Program-made: the position numbers and the translations under genes | Shown here: in pieces, positions 8,650 through 18,377 of the stretch | Layout of the letters: every line of letters begins with the position of its first letter | How positions within the stretch are numbered: the first letter of the stretch is position 1 | Assembly: GCA_018401705.1 (NCBI GenBank) | Contig: JAGYKL010000011.1 | Location: 1-64,000, forward strand | DNA from: Bacteroidia bacterium | Lineage (GTDB): Bacteria; Bacteroidota; Bacteroidia; M30B66 | Direction of reading: 5' to 3' | DNA: 64,000 bases | Notes under the pieces: generated by a model | Told to the model about the DNA's origin: nothing | Seen by the model: only the letters and a program-made list of their open reading frames with translations | Databases searched by the model: none

Positions 8650-9972
8650 TTAGTCCGAAATTCTAACTCTGATTGCTTTCTTACAACCCGGTTTATACAT
8701 GAATCTTCTGTCAACTCGCTGATTTACAATCCATACAATGTCATCTCCGTGACATAAAAGCCATTGTTCCTGTTTTTGAAGCTCACTAAATTTTTGGTCG
8801 GTAAAGAAATCACTCAAAAGTTTGGAGCCTTCCATGCCTGAAGGCCAGAATCTGTCAGCATTTTGCCACTTTCGAAGGTATAATTCACCCTCAATGGCAG
8901 AAGCATCAAGAATAGCCTCTAAACTGCTGAATATCAGGTTTCTAAATTCATTTTCGGGAACTTCCTCAGAAATGATGATTGGTATCTCTTCATTTTCTTG
9001 CTCCGAAACCCCTATAGATATCTGATAAACAGATAGATATCGTCTGTCAATGTTAAACTTTACACCCCTGCAATAAAAGACTTTAGATTCGTTAGATGTA
9101 AGATTGCCTGCTATCTGTTTAATAAGAGCATACGAAACTTCCAATTCACGTAATAAATAATCGAGATATGATTTCGGGTCTTGAAATTTCAAAAGTGAAG
9201 CTTTCTCAATTCTAAATCCTGATTCTAGTGCTTGTTTTTGACTTTGCTCAGCTTCTGCAAATAGTTGAATGAGTGCAGAACGATCAGAATTCAAACGTGC
9301 GACAGATTCAATTGCTTTGTGTTTGCTTTTAGCGCCGAGATTTTCAATTTCCGGAACAATTCTATGTCGGATTTTATTTCTTAGATAGTTTTCTTTTTCA
9401 TTGCTGCTGTCTTCGACCCATTCGATTTTATTCTCAACAGCAAATTGATGAATTTCATTTCTCCTTACTTCGAGTATAGGACGAAACCAAATTCCGTTCT
9501 TTTCATCCATCCCCGCAAGGGAAAATAATCCTTGATTTCTAAAAAACTGGATGAAGAAGGTTTCAAGCTGATCATCGGCATGCTGAGCCAACATAATGCA
9601 CTTAGCTTGATGCTTTATTAGTAATTGCTCGAAAAACTCTCTTCGAATATCCCTGGCTTTCATTTGAGTGGAACGCTCGTCACTTTCGAACATATCCTGC
9701 GAAGCATTTAGCTCTTCAAATTTCAATTCTTGCTTTAAACAAAAATTTCTTACAAAATCTCTGTCCCTCAAAGATTCCGAAGCTCTTAAGCCATAGTTAA
9801 CATGGGCTACTATAGCAACCAATCCTGAGTCTTTAACCAGATTTAGCAAAGTCATAGAATCAAGTCCACCGCTAACACCTATAATTACAGCATCATTAGC
9901 TGAAAGATGTTGCTTGTGAATTTGTTTTTTGAAATATGCTCTCAGGTCTAGCTTTGTAGTAGCGTCTTCCAT
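8650..9972 (-). CDS. tilS: tRNA(Ile)-lysidine synthase TilS
   Basis: 440 residues. The PP-loop ATP-binding motif SGGLDS is at about residues 34-39, followed by AIVAHVNYGLR and AQHADDQLETFFIQFFRNQGL, all typical of TilS. The C-terminal third (LYLRKWQNADRFWPSGMEGSK, then FSELQKQEQWLL) is the TilS C-terminal substrate-recognition domain. The enzyme changes the wobble cytidine of tRNA-Ile(CAU) to lysidine, which is essential for decoding AUA. The start overlaps the end of pabB by 25 bases, so the two genes are translationally linked. Confidence 0.95.
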   Translation of the reverse strand: MEDATTKLDLRAYFKKQIHKQHLSANDAVIIGVSGGLDSMTLLNLVKDSGLVAIVAHVNYGLRASESLRDRDFVRNFCLKQELKFEELNASQDMFESDERSTQMKARDIRREFFEQLLIKHQAKCIMLAQHADDQLETFFIQFFRNQGLFSLAGMDEKNGIWFRPILEVRRNEIHQFAVENKIEWVEDSSNEKENYLRNKIRHRIVPEIENLGAKSKHKAIESVARLNSDRSALIQLFAEAEQSQKQALESGFRIEKASLLKFQDPKSYLDYLLRELEVSYALIKQIAGNLTSNESKVFYCRGVKFNIDRRYLSVYQISIGVSEQENEEIPIIISEEVPENEFRNLIFSSLEAILDASAIEGELYLRKWQNADRFWPSGMEGSKLLSDFFTDQKFSELQKQEQWLLCHGDDIVWIVNQRVDRRFMYKPGCKKAIRVRISD

Positions 9973-11222
9973 AATGCCTGAGCTTTTAGTTCACATTCTT
10001 GAAACTCCTTCGCAGCTTCTGCTGAAATGGTAATTGCACTTCCTGTTGAAAATGAGAGATGGCCATTTTCTTCATTCCAGGCAAAAGAGCGAATTATCAC
10101 GTTAAAGTCGAAATCGCCATGCTTAAGAAAATAGCCTGTTGCTCCCGAATAAATTCCTCTTTTAAAATCCTCATGATCCTCAATCAACTGCATGGCCCGG
10201 TATTTTGGGGCACCAGTCATAGAACCCATCGGAAACGCAGCTTTCAAGGCTTTTATATGCAAATTGGAATCCTTCAGTTTTGCCTGAACCGTTGAAATCA
10301 TATGAGAAACAGTTGCAAAAGGGAAAATGCCACAGAGTTCTTTCACTTCAACGCTGCCGCGGGATGCATAAACAGAGAGGTCGTTTCTAACCAGGTCAAC
10401 AATCATCACATTTTCTGAACGTTCCTTCGGATTATTAAATAATTCAGCTTGAAGCACCTCGTCTTCGTCCTTAGTTAATCCACGTTTAATGGTGCCTTTA
10501 ATTGGTTGTGAAGTGAGAACATTATCCTTTTTATGAAGAAACCTTTCTGGACTCGAACTTACCAACCAGTGTTTTTGAGCTTTGTGAATGCAAGCAAAAG
10601 GAGCAGGGGAATTCTTATTAAGCAATTCGAAAAGAGCTATAGGGTTGAGGTTTTTTACTACACCTTTTTCTTCTCTGCAGTAATTTACTTCATAAATATC
10701 TCCTTGCTGAATATGCTTCTTTAGCTTCTCAAATTGCAAGGCATATTCTTCAGAGCTTAATGATTTGGCCTTCTCAAATTTGATTTCACTCTTGTTTTCA
10801 GGTGCAGTATCTATAGCGAAAGCGCGAAAATCGTTCTCGTTGTATTTGCCTTCAACCCATATTGTGCCATCTCTTTTTTGAGCAATCAGGACTTCTGGTT
10901 TCCAAAGGCATAGCTCAGGAAATTCAACAAAGTCGGGATTGGTGGATTGAAGTTTTTCTTTGCTGTTTTTTAAATCATAAGCCAGTAAACAAGTTAAGAA
11001 GGAGGAATCAGAAAATTCCACAGAGGCTTTTTCCAACTCATCCCAGCTTTCTTCATCTGCTTTTTGCTGGTGAAGAATGGCTTTTGAAGACGAAACAATA
11101 ATCCAGTTAAACCGACCGTATTTATCTTCGTAGCCATTTGATTCAAATCTGGAGGCATAAGCGTATTCTTTGCTTAGATGCCTAAAGATAGATGAACGTT
11201 GATGAAAATTAAAGTCCGACAT
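9948..11222 (-). CDS. pabB: Aminodeoxychorismate synthase component I (PabB)
   Basis: Chorismate-binding domain with SSPERFL, PIKGTIKRG, ENVMIVDLVRNDLS and GSMTGAPKYRAMQLI. The lysine in PIKGT is the usual sign of PabB rather than anthranilate synthase (PLAGT). PabB converts chorismate and ammonia to 4-amino-4-deoxychorismate in folate synthesis; it needs a PabA glutaminase and a PabC lyase that are not in this window. I chose the ATG at 11222 (MSDFNFHQ); a start at 11246 is possible. The box TACCTTCG at 11235-11242 on the minus strand is one base from the TAnnTTTG consensus. Confidence 0.9.
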   Translation of the reverse strand: MSDFNFHQRSSIFRHLSKEYAYASRFESNGYEDKYGRFNWIIVSSSKAILHQQKADEESWDELEKASVEFSDSSFLTCLLAYDLKNSKEKLQSTNPDFVEFPELCLWKPEVLIAQKRDGTIWVEGKYNENDFRAFAIDTAPENKSEIKFEKAKSLSSEEYALQFEKLKKHIQQGDIYEVNYCREEKGVVKNLNPIALFELLNKNSPAPFACIHKAQKHWLVSSSPERFLHKKDNVLTSQPIKGTIKRGLTKDEDEVLQAELFNNPKERSENVMIVDLVRNDLSVYASRGSVEVKELCGIFPFATVSHMISTVQAKLKDSNLHIKALKAAFPMGSMTGAPKYRAMQLIEDHEDFKRGIYSGATGYFLKHGDFDFNVIIRSFAWNEENGHLSFSTGSAITISAEAAKEFQECELKAQALWKTLLQS

Positions 11223-11338
11223 ACAATTGAAGCCACGAAGGTACAATTGAAAATCAATGCTTTGATTTCTATCAACATCAATAGCTTAAAAACTGTGAAG
11301 AATCTCATTCGCACATTCCATTATTTGCAGTACGTTTG

Positions 11339-12088
11339 ATGCACAAAATGAATGTATTTTTCTTTTTAGGTAAGTTTTTCCTTTTCATAAGAAAGGTCTT
11401 TAGAAAACCACAGCGGATGAAGTGGTTTAGGAGGCAATTATTTTATGAAATTAACTCATTGGGAATCAATTCCTTACCAATCATTTCGATTATTTCATTA
11501 TTTACCGGTGCGGTAATTACCATTCAAACGGCCTATAACACTGATAGCCCTTTGTTGCCGCTATATACAGTTGGCTTAGCTACAAGAGATTCAATAATCC
11601 TTGAATTTTCTCCAACAATTATCAGTTTGATACTTGCCGGAAAAATAGGCTCAAGCATAGCATCAGAAATTGGTACTATGAGGGTTTCTGAGCAAATAGA
11701 TGCCTTAGAGATTATGGGTATTAATTCTGCTTCTTACCTTGTTTTGCCTAAGGTTTTGGCTGCTCTTATTATAAATCCATTTCTGATTATTATTAGCATG
11801 TCTTTGGGCATTTTCGGAGGCTGGGCTTTTGGCGTTCTGGCAGGAAGTGTTACTACTACCGAATACATTTATGGGATTCAATTTGCTTTCAGGCCATTCT
11901 ATGTGAGTTATGCATTGATAAAAACGTTCTTTTTCGCATTTATCTTAACCGCAATACCATCATACTATGGTTACTATACTTCAGGCGGGAGTCTTGAAGT
12001 AGGAAGTTCAAGCACTAAAGCAGTGGTTTACAGCAGCATTTACATTCTATTTGCCAACTATATTCTAACTCAACTTATTCTTTCATGA
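11339..12088 (+). CDS. mlaE: MlaE-type lipid ABC transporter permease
   Basis: About 249 residues with five to six hydrophobic segments and the MlaE/TtgG signatures: FTGAVITIQTAYN, EFSPTIISLILAGKIGSSIASEIGTMRVSEQIDALEIMGI, and YGYYTSGGSLEVG near the end. MlaE permeases move phospholipid between the outer and inner membrane with MlaF and a periplasmic MCE-domain MlaD. The MlaF gene overlaps its last four bases; no mlaD follows here. The ATG at 11339 is preferred over the TTG just before it. Confidence 0.92.
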   Translation: MHKMNVFFFLGKFFLFIRKVFRKPQRMKWFRRQLFYEINSLGINSLPIISIISLFTGAVITIQTAYNTDSPLLPLYTVGLATRDSIILEFSPTIISLILAGKIGSSIASEIGTMRVSEQIDALEIMGINSASYLVLPKVLAALIINPFLIIISMSLGIFGGWAFGVLAGSVTTTEYIYGIQFAFRPFYVSYALIKTFFFAFILTAIPSYYGYYTSGGSLEVGSSSTKAVVYSSIYILFANYILTQLILS

Positions 12089-12840
12089 TTGAAGTTAAGA
12101 ACATACAAAAAAGCTTCGATGGAAAGAAAGTGCTTGACGATATCAGTGTTGTTTTCGAGAAGGGGAAAACCAATTTGGTTATAGGAAGCAGCGGCTCTGG
12201 TAAAACGGTATTGTTAAAATGTCTGGTTGCTCTTTATGAGATTGATCAAGGTGCTATTGTTTATGATGGACGAAACTTCACCACACTAGATGACCAGCAG
12301 AAAAGAGAAATAAGAAAAGAGTTTGGGATGGTATTTCAGGGCGGAGCACTCTTTGATTCTCAAACAGTGGAGGAAAATGTAGCTTTTCCATTGGAGATGT
12401 TTTCGCCTATGTCGGCGGAAGAGATGAAAGAGCGTGTGAACTTTTGTCTTAATAGGGTTAATCTTCAGAATGCAAATAAGTTATTTCCTTCTCAAATAAG
12501 CGGAGGGATGAAAAAGAGGGTTGCTATTGCACGTGCTATTGCTTTGAATCCGAGATACCTCTTTTGTGATGAGCCAAATTCAGGATTGGACCCCAAAACC
12601 TCAATTTTGATTGACAATCTCATTCATGAGATTACACAGGAATACGACATAACAACTATCGTTAATACGCATGATATGAACTCTGTACTTGAGATTGGCG
12701 ATAAGATTATCTATTTGAAGAATGGAAAGAAGTGGTGGGAAGGAGATAAGAATGAGATACTTGATTCAGACAATGAAGAGGTAAATGACTTTGTATACGC
12801 CTCTGAATTATTTAAAAGAATAAGAAAAGCTTCCATATAA
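12085..12840 (+). CDS. mlaF: MlaF-type ABC transporter ATP-binding protein
   Basis: 251 residues with Walker A GSSGSGKT (about 34-41), Q-loop FQGG, ABC signature ISGGMKKRVAIARAIA, Walker B YLFCDEPNSGLDP and the switch histidine in IVNTHDMNS. It is the nucleotide-binding partner of the permease whose stop it overlaps (ATGA). The pair should power phospholipid movement that maintains outer-membrane asymmetry. queA begins directly after its stop codon. Confidence 0.93.
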   Translation: MIEVKNIQKSFDGKKVLDDISVVFEKGKTNLVIGSSGSGKTVLLKCLVALYEIDQGAIVYDGRNFTTLDDQQKREIRKEFGMVFQGGALFDSQTVEENVAFPLEMFSPMSAEEMKERVNFCLNRVNLQNANKLFPSQISGGMKKRVAIARAIALNPRYLFCDEPNSGLDPKTSILIDNLIHEITQEYDITTIVNTHDMNSVLEIGDKIIYLKNGKKWWEGDKNEILDSDNEEVNDFVYASELFKRIRKASI

Positions 12841-14076
12841 ATGATGAGCAATGATCCCGGGGAGCTTTCGATTGAAGGATTTTCGTATGATCTTCCTGAT
12901 GAGAGAATTGCAAAGTTTCCGCTTGAAAAGCGTGATAATTCCAAATTACTGGTTTACAAGGATGGCTTCATCTCTGAAACGGTTTTTTACCAATTAGAAG
13001 ATTACCTTCAAAAGAACGATTTGCTGGTTGCCAATCAAACACGAGTTATTCAAGCAAGATTGGTTTTTCGTTCCTCTACTGATGCTAGAATTGAGTTGTT
13101 TTGTCTTGAACCTGCGGTTGAAGGGCTCGACATCCAGGAAGCAATGCTTGTAGAAAGTGCTTTGAAGTACAGGTGTATGGTGGGTAATGCCAGAAAATGG
13201 AAAGATGGTGAAGTTCTAGAGCTGCGCTCGGATATGGACAAAAGTTTTGTGCTTTATGCTAAACTTGTTCAAAAAGATGGAGCTGAGTTTATCATAGAAT
13301 TTAGTTGGAAAGATGAGGATTTAAGTTTCGCCGAAGTACTTGAGGAAGCCGGAAAAATACCATTACCTCCATATTTGAGAAGAGAGGCTGAGTTTTCTGA
13401 TGAAGAACGATATCAAACTGTTTATGCCAAAGACGATGGTTCTGTAGCTGCACCTACTGCTGGTTTGCATTTTACCGATGCAATATTGAGAAACCTCAGA
13501 AAAAAAGGTGTCAACGAAGGGTTTTTGACTTTACATGTTGGTGCAGGCACGTTTAAGCCGGTAAAATCCGAGCGAATGCGAGATCATGACATGCATTCTG
13601 AGGAGATCATTGCAGATGCTGCATTGATAGAACAGGTGGCAAATTGTGATTGTAGCCTTGTTGCAGTTGGAACAACCAGTATAAGGAGTTTAGAAAGTCT
13701 TTATTGGACAGCGGTAAAGCTAATACGACAAGAAACAACTACGTTTTCAATTGATGTTGACCAGTGGTATCCATATCAAGTTCCGGTAGATGAACTACCT
13801 AATCGGCAACAAGCATTCGAGTTTCTTCATTCAGAAATGAAATCAAGAAATCTTAAATTTATAAAAGGCAGTACACGTTTGATTATAGCCCCGGGCTATA
13901 AGATAAAAACAGCAGATATGCTTGTTACAAATTTCCACCAGCCTAAAAGCACATTACTGTTGCTTGTTTCGGCATGCATAGGTGATGATTGGAAAGGGGT
14001 TTATGAGTACGCCTTAAGAAACGATTTCCGTTTTCTGAGTTACGGCGATAGCTCTTTACTATACATACAGAAATAA
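12841..14076 (+). CDS. queA: S-adenosylmethionine:tRNA ribosyltransferase-isomerase QueA
   Basis: 411 residues. Diagnostic stretches are FSYDLPDERIAKFPLEKRD (about 14-32), DDGSVAAPTAGLHFT, LHVGAGTFKPV and MLVTNFHQPKSTLLLLVSA. The enzyme transfers the ribosyl part of SAM to 7-aminomethyl-7-deazaguanine in tRNA to form epoxyqueuosine, the penultimate step of queuosine synthesis. It starts immediately after the mlaF stop and so is probably co-transcribed with the lipid transporter; the link appears to be positional rather than functional. Confidence 0.93.
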   Translation: MMSNDPGELSIEGFSYDLPDERIAKFPLEKRDNSKLLVYKDGFISETVFYQLEDYLQKNDLLVANQTRVIQARLVFRSSTDARIELFCLEPAVEGLDIQEAMLVESALKYRCMVGNARKWKDGEVLELRSDMDKSFVLYAKLVQKDGAEFIIEFSWKDEDLSFAEVLEEAGKIPLPPYLRREAEFSDEERYQTVYAKDDGSVAAPTAGLHFTDAILRNLRKKGVNEGFLTLHVGAGTFKPVKSERMRDHDMHSEEIIADAALIEQVANCDCSLVAVGTTSIRSLESLYWTAVKLIRQETTTFSIDVDQWYPYQVPVDELPNRQQAFEFLHSEMKSRNLKFIKGSTRLIIAPGYKIKTADMLVTNFHQPKSTLLLLVSACIGDDWKGVYEYALRNDFRFLSYGDSSLLYIQK

Positions 14077-14100
14077 AAAAGCCCCACCCGAAGGTGAGGC
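14075..14100 (-). terminator. Rho-independent terminator of the T9SS protein gene
   Basis: On the minus strand GCCTCACC, loop TTCG, GGTGGGGC, then TTTTTT. The stem is complete with one U-G pair and the T-run follows directly, 24 bases past the stop of the gene at 14124. Its A-rich side may also slow transcription from queA on the plus strand. Confidence 0.85.
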
Positions 14101-14123
14101 TAGAAATTATTTGCTTAATCAAA

Positions 14124-15317
14124 TCAATGCGTAACTATCATTTTACGCATCTCTGAATGAGATTTGCTGCCTGTGATTTTATAGTAGTAGGTTCCACTGG
14201 CTAAATCAGAAGCATTTATTTGTGTAGTGTAAGTTCCTTGAGTTTTGAAACCAAGGTTCTCGTTACGAATTAATTGCCCATTGATGTTGTAAACTTCAAG
14301 AAGAAGCTCTTGTGGGTTATTTACTGCATATTCAATCTTAGTTGACTGAGAGAATGGATTTGGCTGATTTTGTTGGATTCCGAAAGGAGTCTTAACACTG
14401 TGCTTAACACCTGTAACATCTTCAAATGTTAAAAGAGCCCATATTTGCCAGTTTTGTGCACTAAACCAAGAAGTATCTTCTTGTCCCGGTTGAAGGGTGT
14501 AGAAAATATTGGTTGTGTTTGAATAGTTTCCGCCTGAGAAACCGTCCCAACGCACCACAGAATAAGGGAATAAGCTTTTTAATGCGAAATCATCTGGAGG
14601 AGCAGGAGAGTTTGGATTTGGAATGTAAGAAGCTAACACTCCAAGAGTATCACTTTTCGGAGCTACGTATCTAATACCAATACCTACTTTATCGCCAACA
14701 CTTGTAGTGTAGCCACAAGCCATGCTAAATGAGTAAAGTGCATTTGCACCTAACCAATTACCACTTGGCGATAATGAAGTGTTGGTTACCACAGAATCTG
14801 TCCATAGTGTAGGCTGAGCATCAGAGAAATTACCACCAACAGACATTCTTCTCAAATCAATATAAAGTCGGTTGTCTTCCCCAGAATTATTCTCATGCGC
14901 CATAAGCATGTAAATACTATCAACTGTTACTTGAAGGTCGTTTGGATAAGGGAATGGGCCATTATACGACTCAATTGGAGGAGATAATGGATCTGAATAG
15001 CCAACAAGTTCAAGTAATTTAACTCCAACGAAATTCATCGGAATAATACCTGTATCTGCTGCTGTATAACTTGAATTCACTGCCCACAGAAAGTTAACCG
15101 GATCTCCAGCGCCTTGTTCAATCTCATCTGAAACAGGATAATCAATATAAAGGGTTTGTGTAGACCTTGCTGCCGAACTGCCAAATAAAGCTTTTGCAGC
15201 TTCAACTTCTTCCTGAGCAACCTTATTTTTATTAAGGTTATTAGCAGGGGTGATTTCTTGGCCTTGCGCAACGAACGGCAAAGCACAAATGCTGAGAGCG
15301 AGTAAACGTAAATTCAT
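14124..15317 (-). CDS. Secreted protein with T9SS type A sorting domain
   Basis: 397 residues: a cleavable signal (LLALSICALPFVAQGQ), about 300 residues of unrecognised beta-rich sequence (NFVGVKLLEL, LYIDLRRMSVGG, VGIGIRYVAP), and a C-terminal 80-residue T9SS type A domain beginning FGIQQNQPNPFSQSTKIEY with NINGQLI, LASGTYYYKI and final KMIVTH. Such domains send proteins through the type IX system to the cell surface or medium. The body is unidentified. It ends at a clear terminator and is followed upstream by two similar T9SS genes on the same strand. Confidence 0.85.
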   Translation of the reverse strand: MNLRLLALSICALPFVAQGQEITPANNLNKNKVAQEEVEAAKALFGSSAARSTQTLYIDYPVSDEIEQGAGDPVNFLWAVNSSYTAADTGIIPMNFVGVKLLELVGYSDPLSPPIESYNGPFPYPNDLQVTVDSIYMLMAHENNSGEDNRLYIDLRRMSVGGNFSDAQPTLWTDSVVTNTSLSPSGNWLGANALYSFSMACGYTTSVGDKVGIGIRYVAPKSDTLGVLASYIPNPNSPAPPDDFALKSLFPYSVVRWDGFSGGNYSNTTNIFYTLQPGQEDTSWFSAQNWQIWALLTFEDVTGVKHSVKTPFGIQQNQPNPFSQSTKIEYAVNNPQELLLEVYNINGQLIRNENLGFKTQGTYTTQINASDLASGTYYYKITGSKSHSEMRKMIVTH

Positions 15318-15396
15318 AATTAACTATCTAGTTTTATGTAAAAATAATTAATTGCACTTATTAATAGCAAAGAAAATAGAAAACAGAAAATAAATA

Positions 15397-16311
15397 TTAT
15401 CGGATAATAATAGGTGCAACAGCCATCTTAGATTGCCCAACTAATCTAAGCGTATAGTATCCTGCACTTAAGTTGGGAAGCGATAAGGTATGTTGTTTAG
15501 AAAACCCGTTTAATGTGAATTCTGTTATAATACGACCTTGCAAATCAAATAAATACGCTTGTTGGAATTCAATTGTATTTTCAAGATTCAGAACCACATA
15601 ATCATGTGTTGGATTAGGATAAATCTTAAAACTTGAAATACTCAGATTTGTCGCTTGATTTAATGTGGTATCAATGACTGGGAAAATGGCAAAATCAGTA
15701 TTTAAACCCCAGGTATCAACGATTCTTTTGAATTCTCCATTCCATCTTTCCCATGAATATCCTGCTAATAGTGCACTATCTATTGCGGAGCTTCTAATTG
15801 CGAAACTGTCAATAAATTCACCTTCGCTATTTTTAGCCAAGCTATCGAGACTAAATCCTGCCAGATAAGGTTCAGTTATAAGAACAGGGTTGGGGAATGG
15901 AATAAACTGTAGATCATCGTCAAAACTACTTCCCGCTAGAAGGTCTGAAACATTTATCATCACCGAATCAAGCGTTGCAGCAGGTCCCCTATAAAAAGGA
16001 AATATAGTGGTTGCAGTAGTATCTAATCGTCTGATTTTAAAGGAAACTTTAGAATCAGATGAAGTTGAATTATTTACTACATAGCCATTCCAAACAAGAA
16101 GTCCGAGCACGCTATAGTTTTGTTGAGGGAAAAAAGATTGCAGCTTTTCAGAATCATTATACCCGTTACTTCCCGATAAGAAGCCTCCGTTGGGGCTCGG
16201 GATTAAAGTTTCACCTTCGGGATTGAAGAAGTTTATAAGTGTATCGGTTTGAGCGTTTGCTGTTGAGAACAAAAGCAACGACAGGCAAACAAGGTTAAAT
16301 ATTTTATTCAT
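15397..16311 (-). CDS. Secreted protein with T9SS type A sorting domain
   Basis: 304 residues: signal peptide (FNLVCLSLLLFSTANAQ), an unrecognised middle (YSVLGLLVWNGYVVNN, VLITEPYLAGFSLDSL) and a C-terminal type A domain starting FKIYPNPTHDYVVLNL with LFDLQGRII and LSAGYYTLRL. The middle resembles the equivalent part of other T9SS proteins that describe lipid- or surface-associated beta-sandwiches, but no family can be named. It is separated from its neighbours by short gaps and preceded by a strong terminator of the upstream gene. Confidence 0.82.
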   Translation of the reverse strand: MNKIFNLVCLSLLLFSTANAQTDTLINFFNPEGETLIPSPNGGFLSGSNGYNDSEKLQSFFPQQNYSVLGLLVWNGYVVNNSTSSDSKVSFKIRRLDTTATTIFPFYRGPAATLDSVMINVSDLLAGSSFDDDLQFIPFPNPVLITEPYLAGFSLDSLAKNSEGEFIDSFAIRSSAIDSALLAGYSWERWNGEFKRIVDTWGLNTDFAIFPVIDTTLNQATNLSISSFKIYPNPTHDYVVLNLENTIEFQQAYLFDLQGRIITEFTLNGFSKQHTLSLPNLSAGYYTLRLVGQSKMAVAPIIIR

Positions 16312-16330
16312 TGTTGGAGGGCTGAAAATA

Positions 16331-16365
16331 AAAAACCCCTTAAGCGCAAACTTAAGGGGTTTTTT
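16331..16365 (-). terminator. Strong bidirectional terminator
   Basis: AAAACCCCTTAAG, six-base loop, CTTAAGGGGTTTTTT. Perfect stem with A and T runs on both sides, so it works in either direction. It lies 20 bases past the stop codon (16384) of the frameshifted T9SS gene on the minus strand. Confidence 0.92.
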
Positions 16366-16383
16366 AGAAATGAGCTTATCTAA

Positions 16384-18179
16384 TTAGTGTGCAATTACAA
16401 CTTTCTCAGAGCTAACTCCTCTTGAAGTAGTAACCTGAAGTGTGTAAATACCATTAGCAAAATCTAATAGGCTGATTGTGTCTTGATACTTAAGCACTTT
16501 TCCTGTGATAGTCTTGTTGAAAACAACCTTACCATTGATATCAATTAAGTTAACAGCAACGTTAGAAGAACCGTTTAATTCGAAGTTGATGCTAAGAGTC
16601 TGATTAGCAGGATTTGGGTAAACTGAAAGTTTATCGCTTCCGTCAACAGCAATAATACCAACTGTTGGGTCGAGATTAAGATTAATTGCTGGTGTTTCTA
16701 AAGCACCGAATCTTTGGCCATCAACGAAGATAAATGAAGCATTATCAACATCACCGTCATCATTAAGGTACATGAAGAATTGCTTATCGCTAGTTAATGA
16801 ACCAACTGCAGCTGCATAAAGTGAACCGGCAGCAAGATCAACAGACTGGTCAAGTTCAATTGTAATGTATTGAGCAGTAGAAGGGTGAGAAGAGGTGATT
16901 GTATAATCTCCTAGAGCAAGAGCAGTTACTAAATCGTCTTGAAGAAGTTCAATAAGAAGTTCAGTATCTGCAGTAGAAGATCTTGAAACAGCAATGTCAA
17001 TTGCCTTACAAGCATCATCATTAAGAATGTTGTAGATATGACCAGACTTGATTATTTCAAATACACCCGGTGAAATTTCAGAAGAGTAAGTCCTGTTAAC
17101 AGTAGTTGACAAACTTTGAATACCTGAATAAATGTAATGGAGAAACAGCAAATGTTGAAGATGCTGAATTATTCTGGAACTTCGTCTGTATTATCAGAGG
17201 TTAATTCAACTGCAAGTTCATAACTTCCAATGTAGCTGGAGTAAAGCCAGTATTGAAGATACTGTATCAGTAGTAAATGGAGCAAGTGTGATACTGCTAG
17301 ATGATCCTGAATTTACTGAAGAACCTCCAAGTAAAATATCATAATTTAATGTTGCAGTTTGTTCAACAGCACCGTTGTTAGTTACAGAAGCAAAAACAGT
17401 AATTGTATCAGCTTGATTTAATGGATAAATTCCATATTCCCAATCAGCAATAGGGTCACCATGATAAAGAGAATTCACAATAGTTCATAATCTGAGGAGT
17501 AGTAATTTAACGTCATCTACCATCCAAGCAAATCCGCATCCAGGGGCCGCTAGTACCAGGGCTCAGTATAAGTTGAAGGACTCCAGAATTGAAAAAACGA
17601 ATTTTTACATCAGCCTGATTTGCAGCAGTATTTGAAATATTCACCAACACTTGTGTTGGGTTAGGGAAATACCTGGTTGTTAGTAGCTGCTACGTTAACA
17701 GGATACTTATCCCAATGCTGCTGCCATCATTAGATACGAAAACAAAGAATCATTGAATCTAAATATACTGTTGTTCAAACTCTAAAATAACAAACGGATA
17801 TAGTGAGCAATCTGCAGATCCAACAGTAGTTAAGTTCACAATTTGGTCACCGCTGCAACTTAGATCTGAATCGAACAAAGCAAATTGTTTGCTGCCGTTG
17901 TAGAATTAATAGCAGAATAGCAAAATTTCTGCTGGAGCTGTAGTGCCACAACCCAATCTATCTCCAGATCCACGTACGTCTGAATTCCCACCTTCAGGAA
18001 CAGAAAAGTCATTAGTCCAAAATGTCAACACGGTTTCCAGAGCCCAAATTAAATACTACCTTCTGGCGAAATCAACTCGCTTTTTGGATTGAGCCATGTG
18101 TTTGATGGTAATTTCTGTTTTTGGGCGCTTAATGAAATTGCAGCACCGAAAACAAAGCAAGTAATAGTTTTGATTTCAT
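16384..18179 (-). pseudogene. T9SS type A protein with choice-of-anchor J-like domain, broken by many frameshifts
   Basis: Clean coding sequence runs only at the 3' end (255 codons from 17151) and in an 87-codon piece (17478-17218). Between them and up to the ATG at 18179, a single protein can still be followed by hopping frames: MKSKLLLALF, then FGAAISLSAQKQKLPSN, WTNDFSVPEGGNSDVRG, AINSTTAAN, KQFALFDSDLSCSGD, FVFVSNDGSS, WDKYPVNVAATNNQVFP, GCGFAWMVDDVKL. This is the usual order of a choice-of-anchor J (MAM-like) domain before a surface-protein tail ending in KLSVYPNPANQTLSIN and VSSEKVVIAH. At least ten single-base indels are needed. The protein sequence between breaks is well kept, so poor consensus sequence is the likeliest cause. 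Confidence 0.75.
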
Positions 18180-18377
18180 GAGTGGTTTTTTATTGTTGAT
18201 AGGTAGCAGATTTTACAATCGCTCTGCAAATTCCCGGAGAGATTGTAAGAATTGTTAACGGACTTGCAAATTAAGCATTTTAATAATTAATACAAAAATC
18301 AAGTTTATCTTCAGATAAATCTTACTTTAATACGTCTGGTTGTTTCTTCTGGCATATATGACTCTATAGGCGCACAG

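Noticed and set aside
9948-9972. pabB-tilS fusion
   Set aside because: The genes overlap by 25 bases in different frames; they are separate proteins.
18181-18377. Glycine riboswitch or terminator after gcvP
   Set aside because: An imperfect ACAATC/GATTGT stem is present, but no T-run and no glycine-aptamer motifs.
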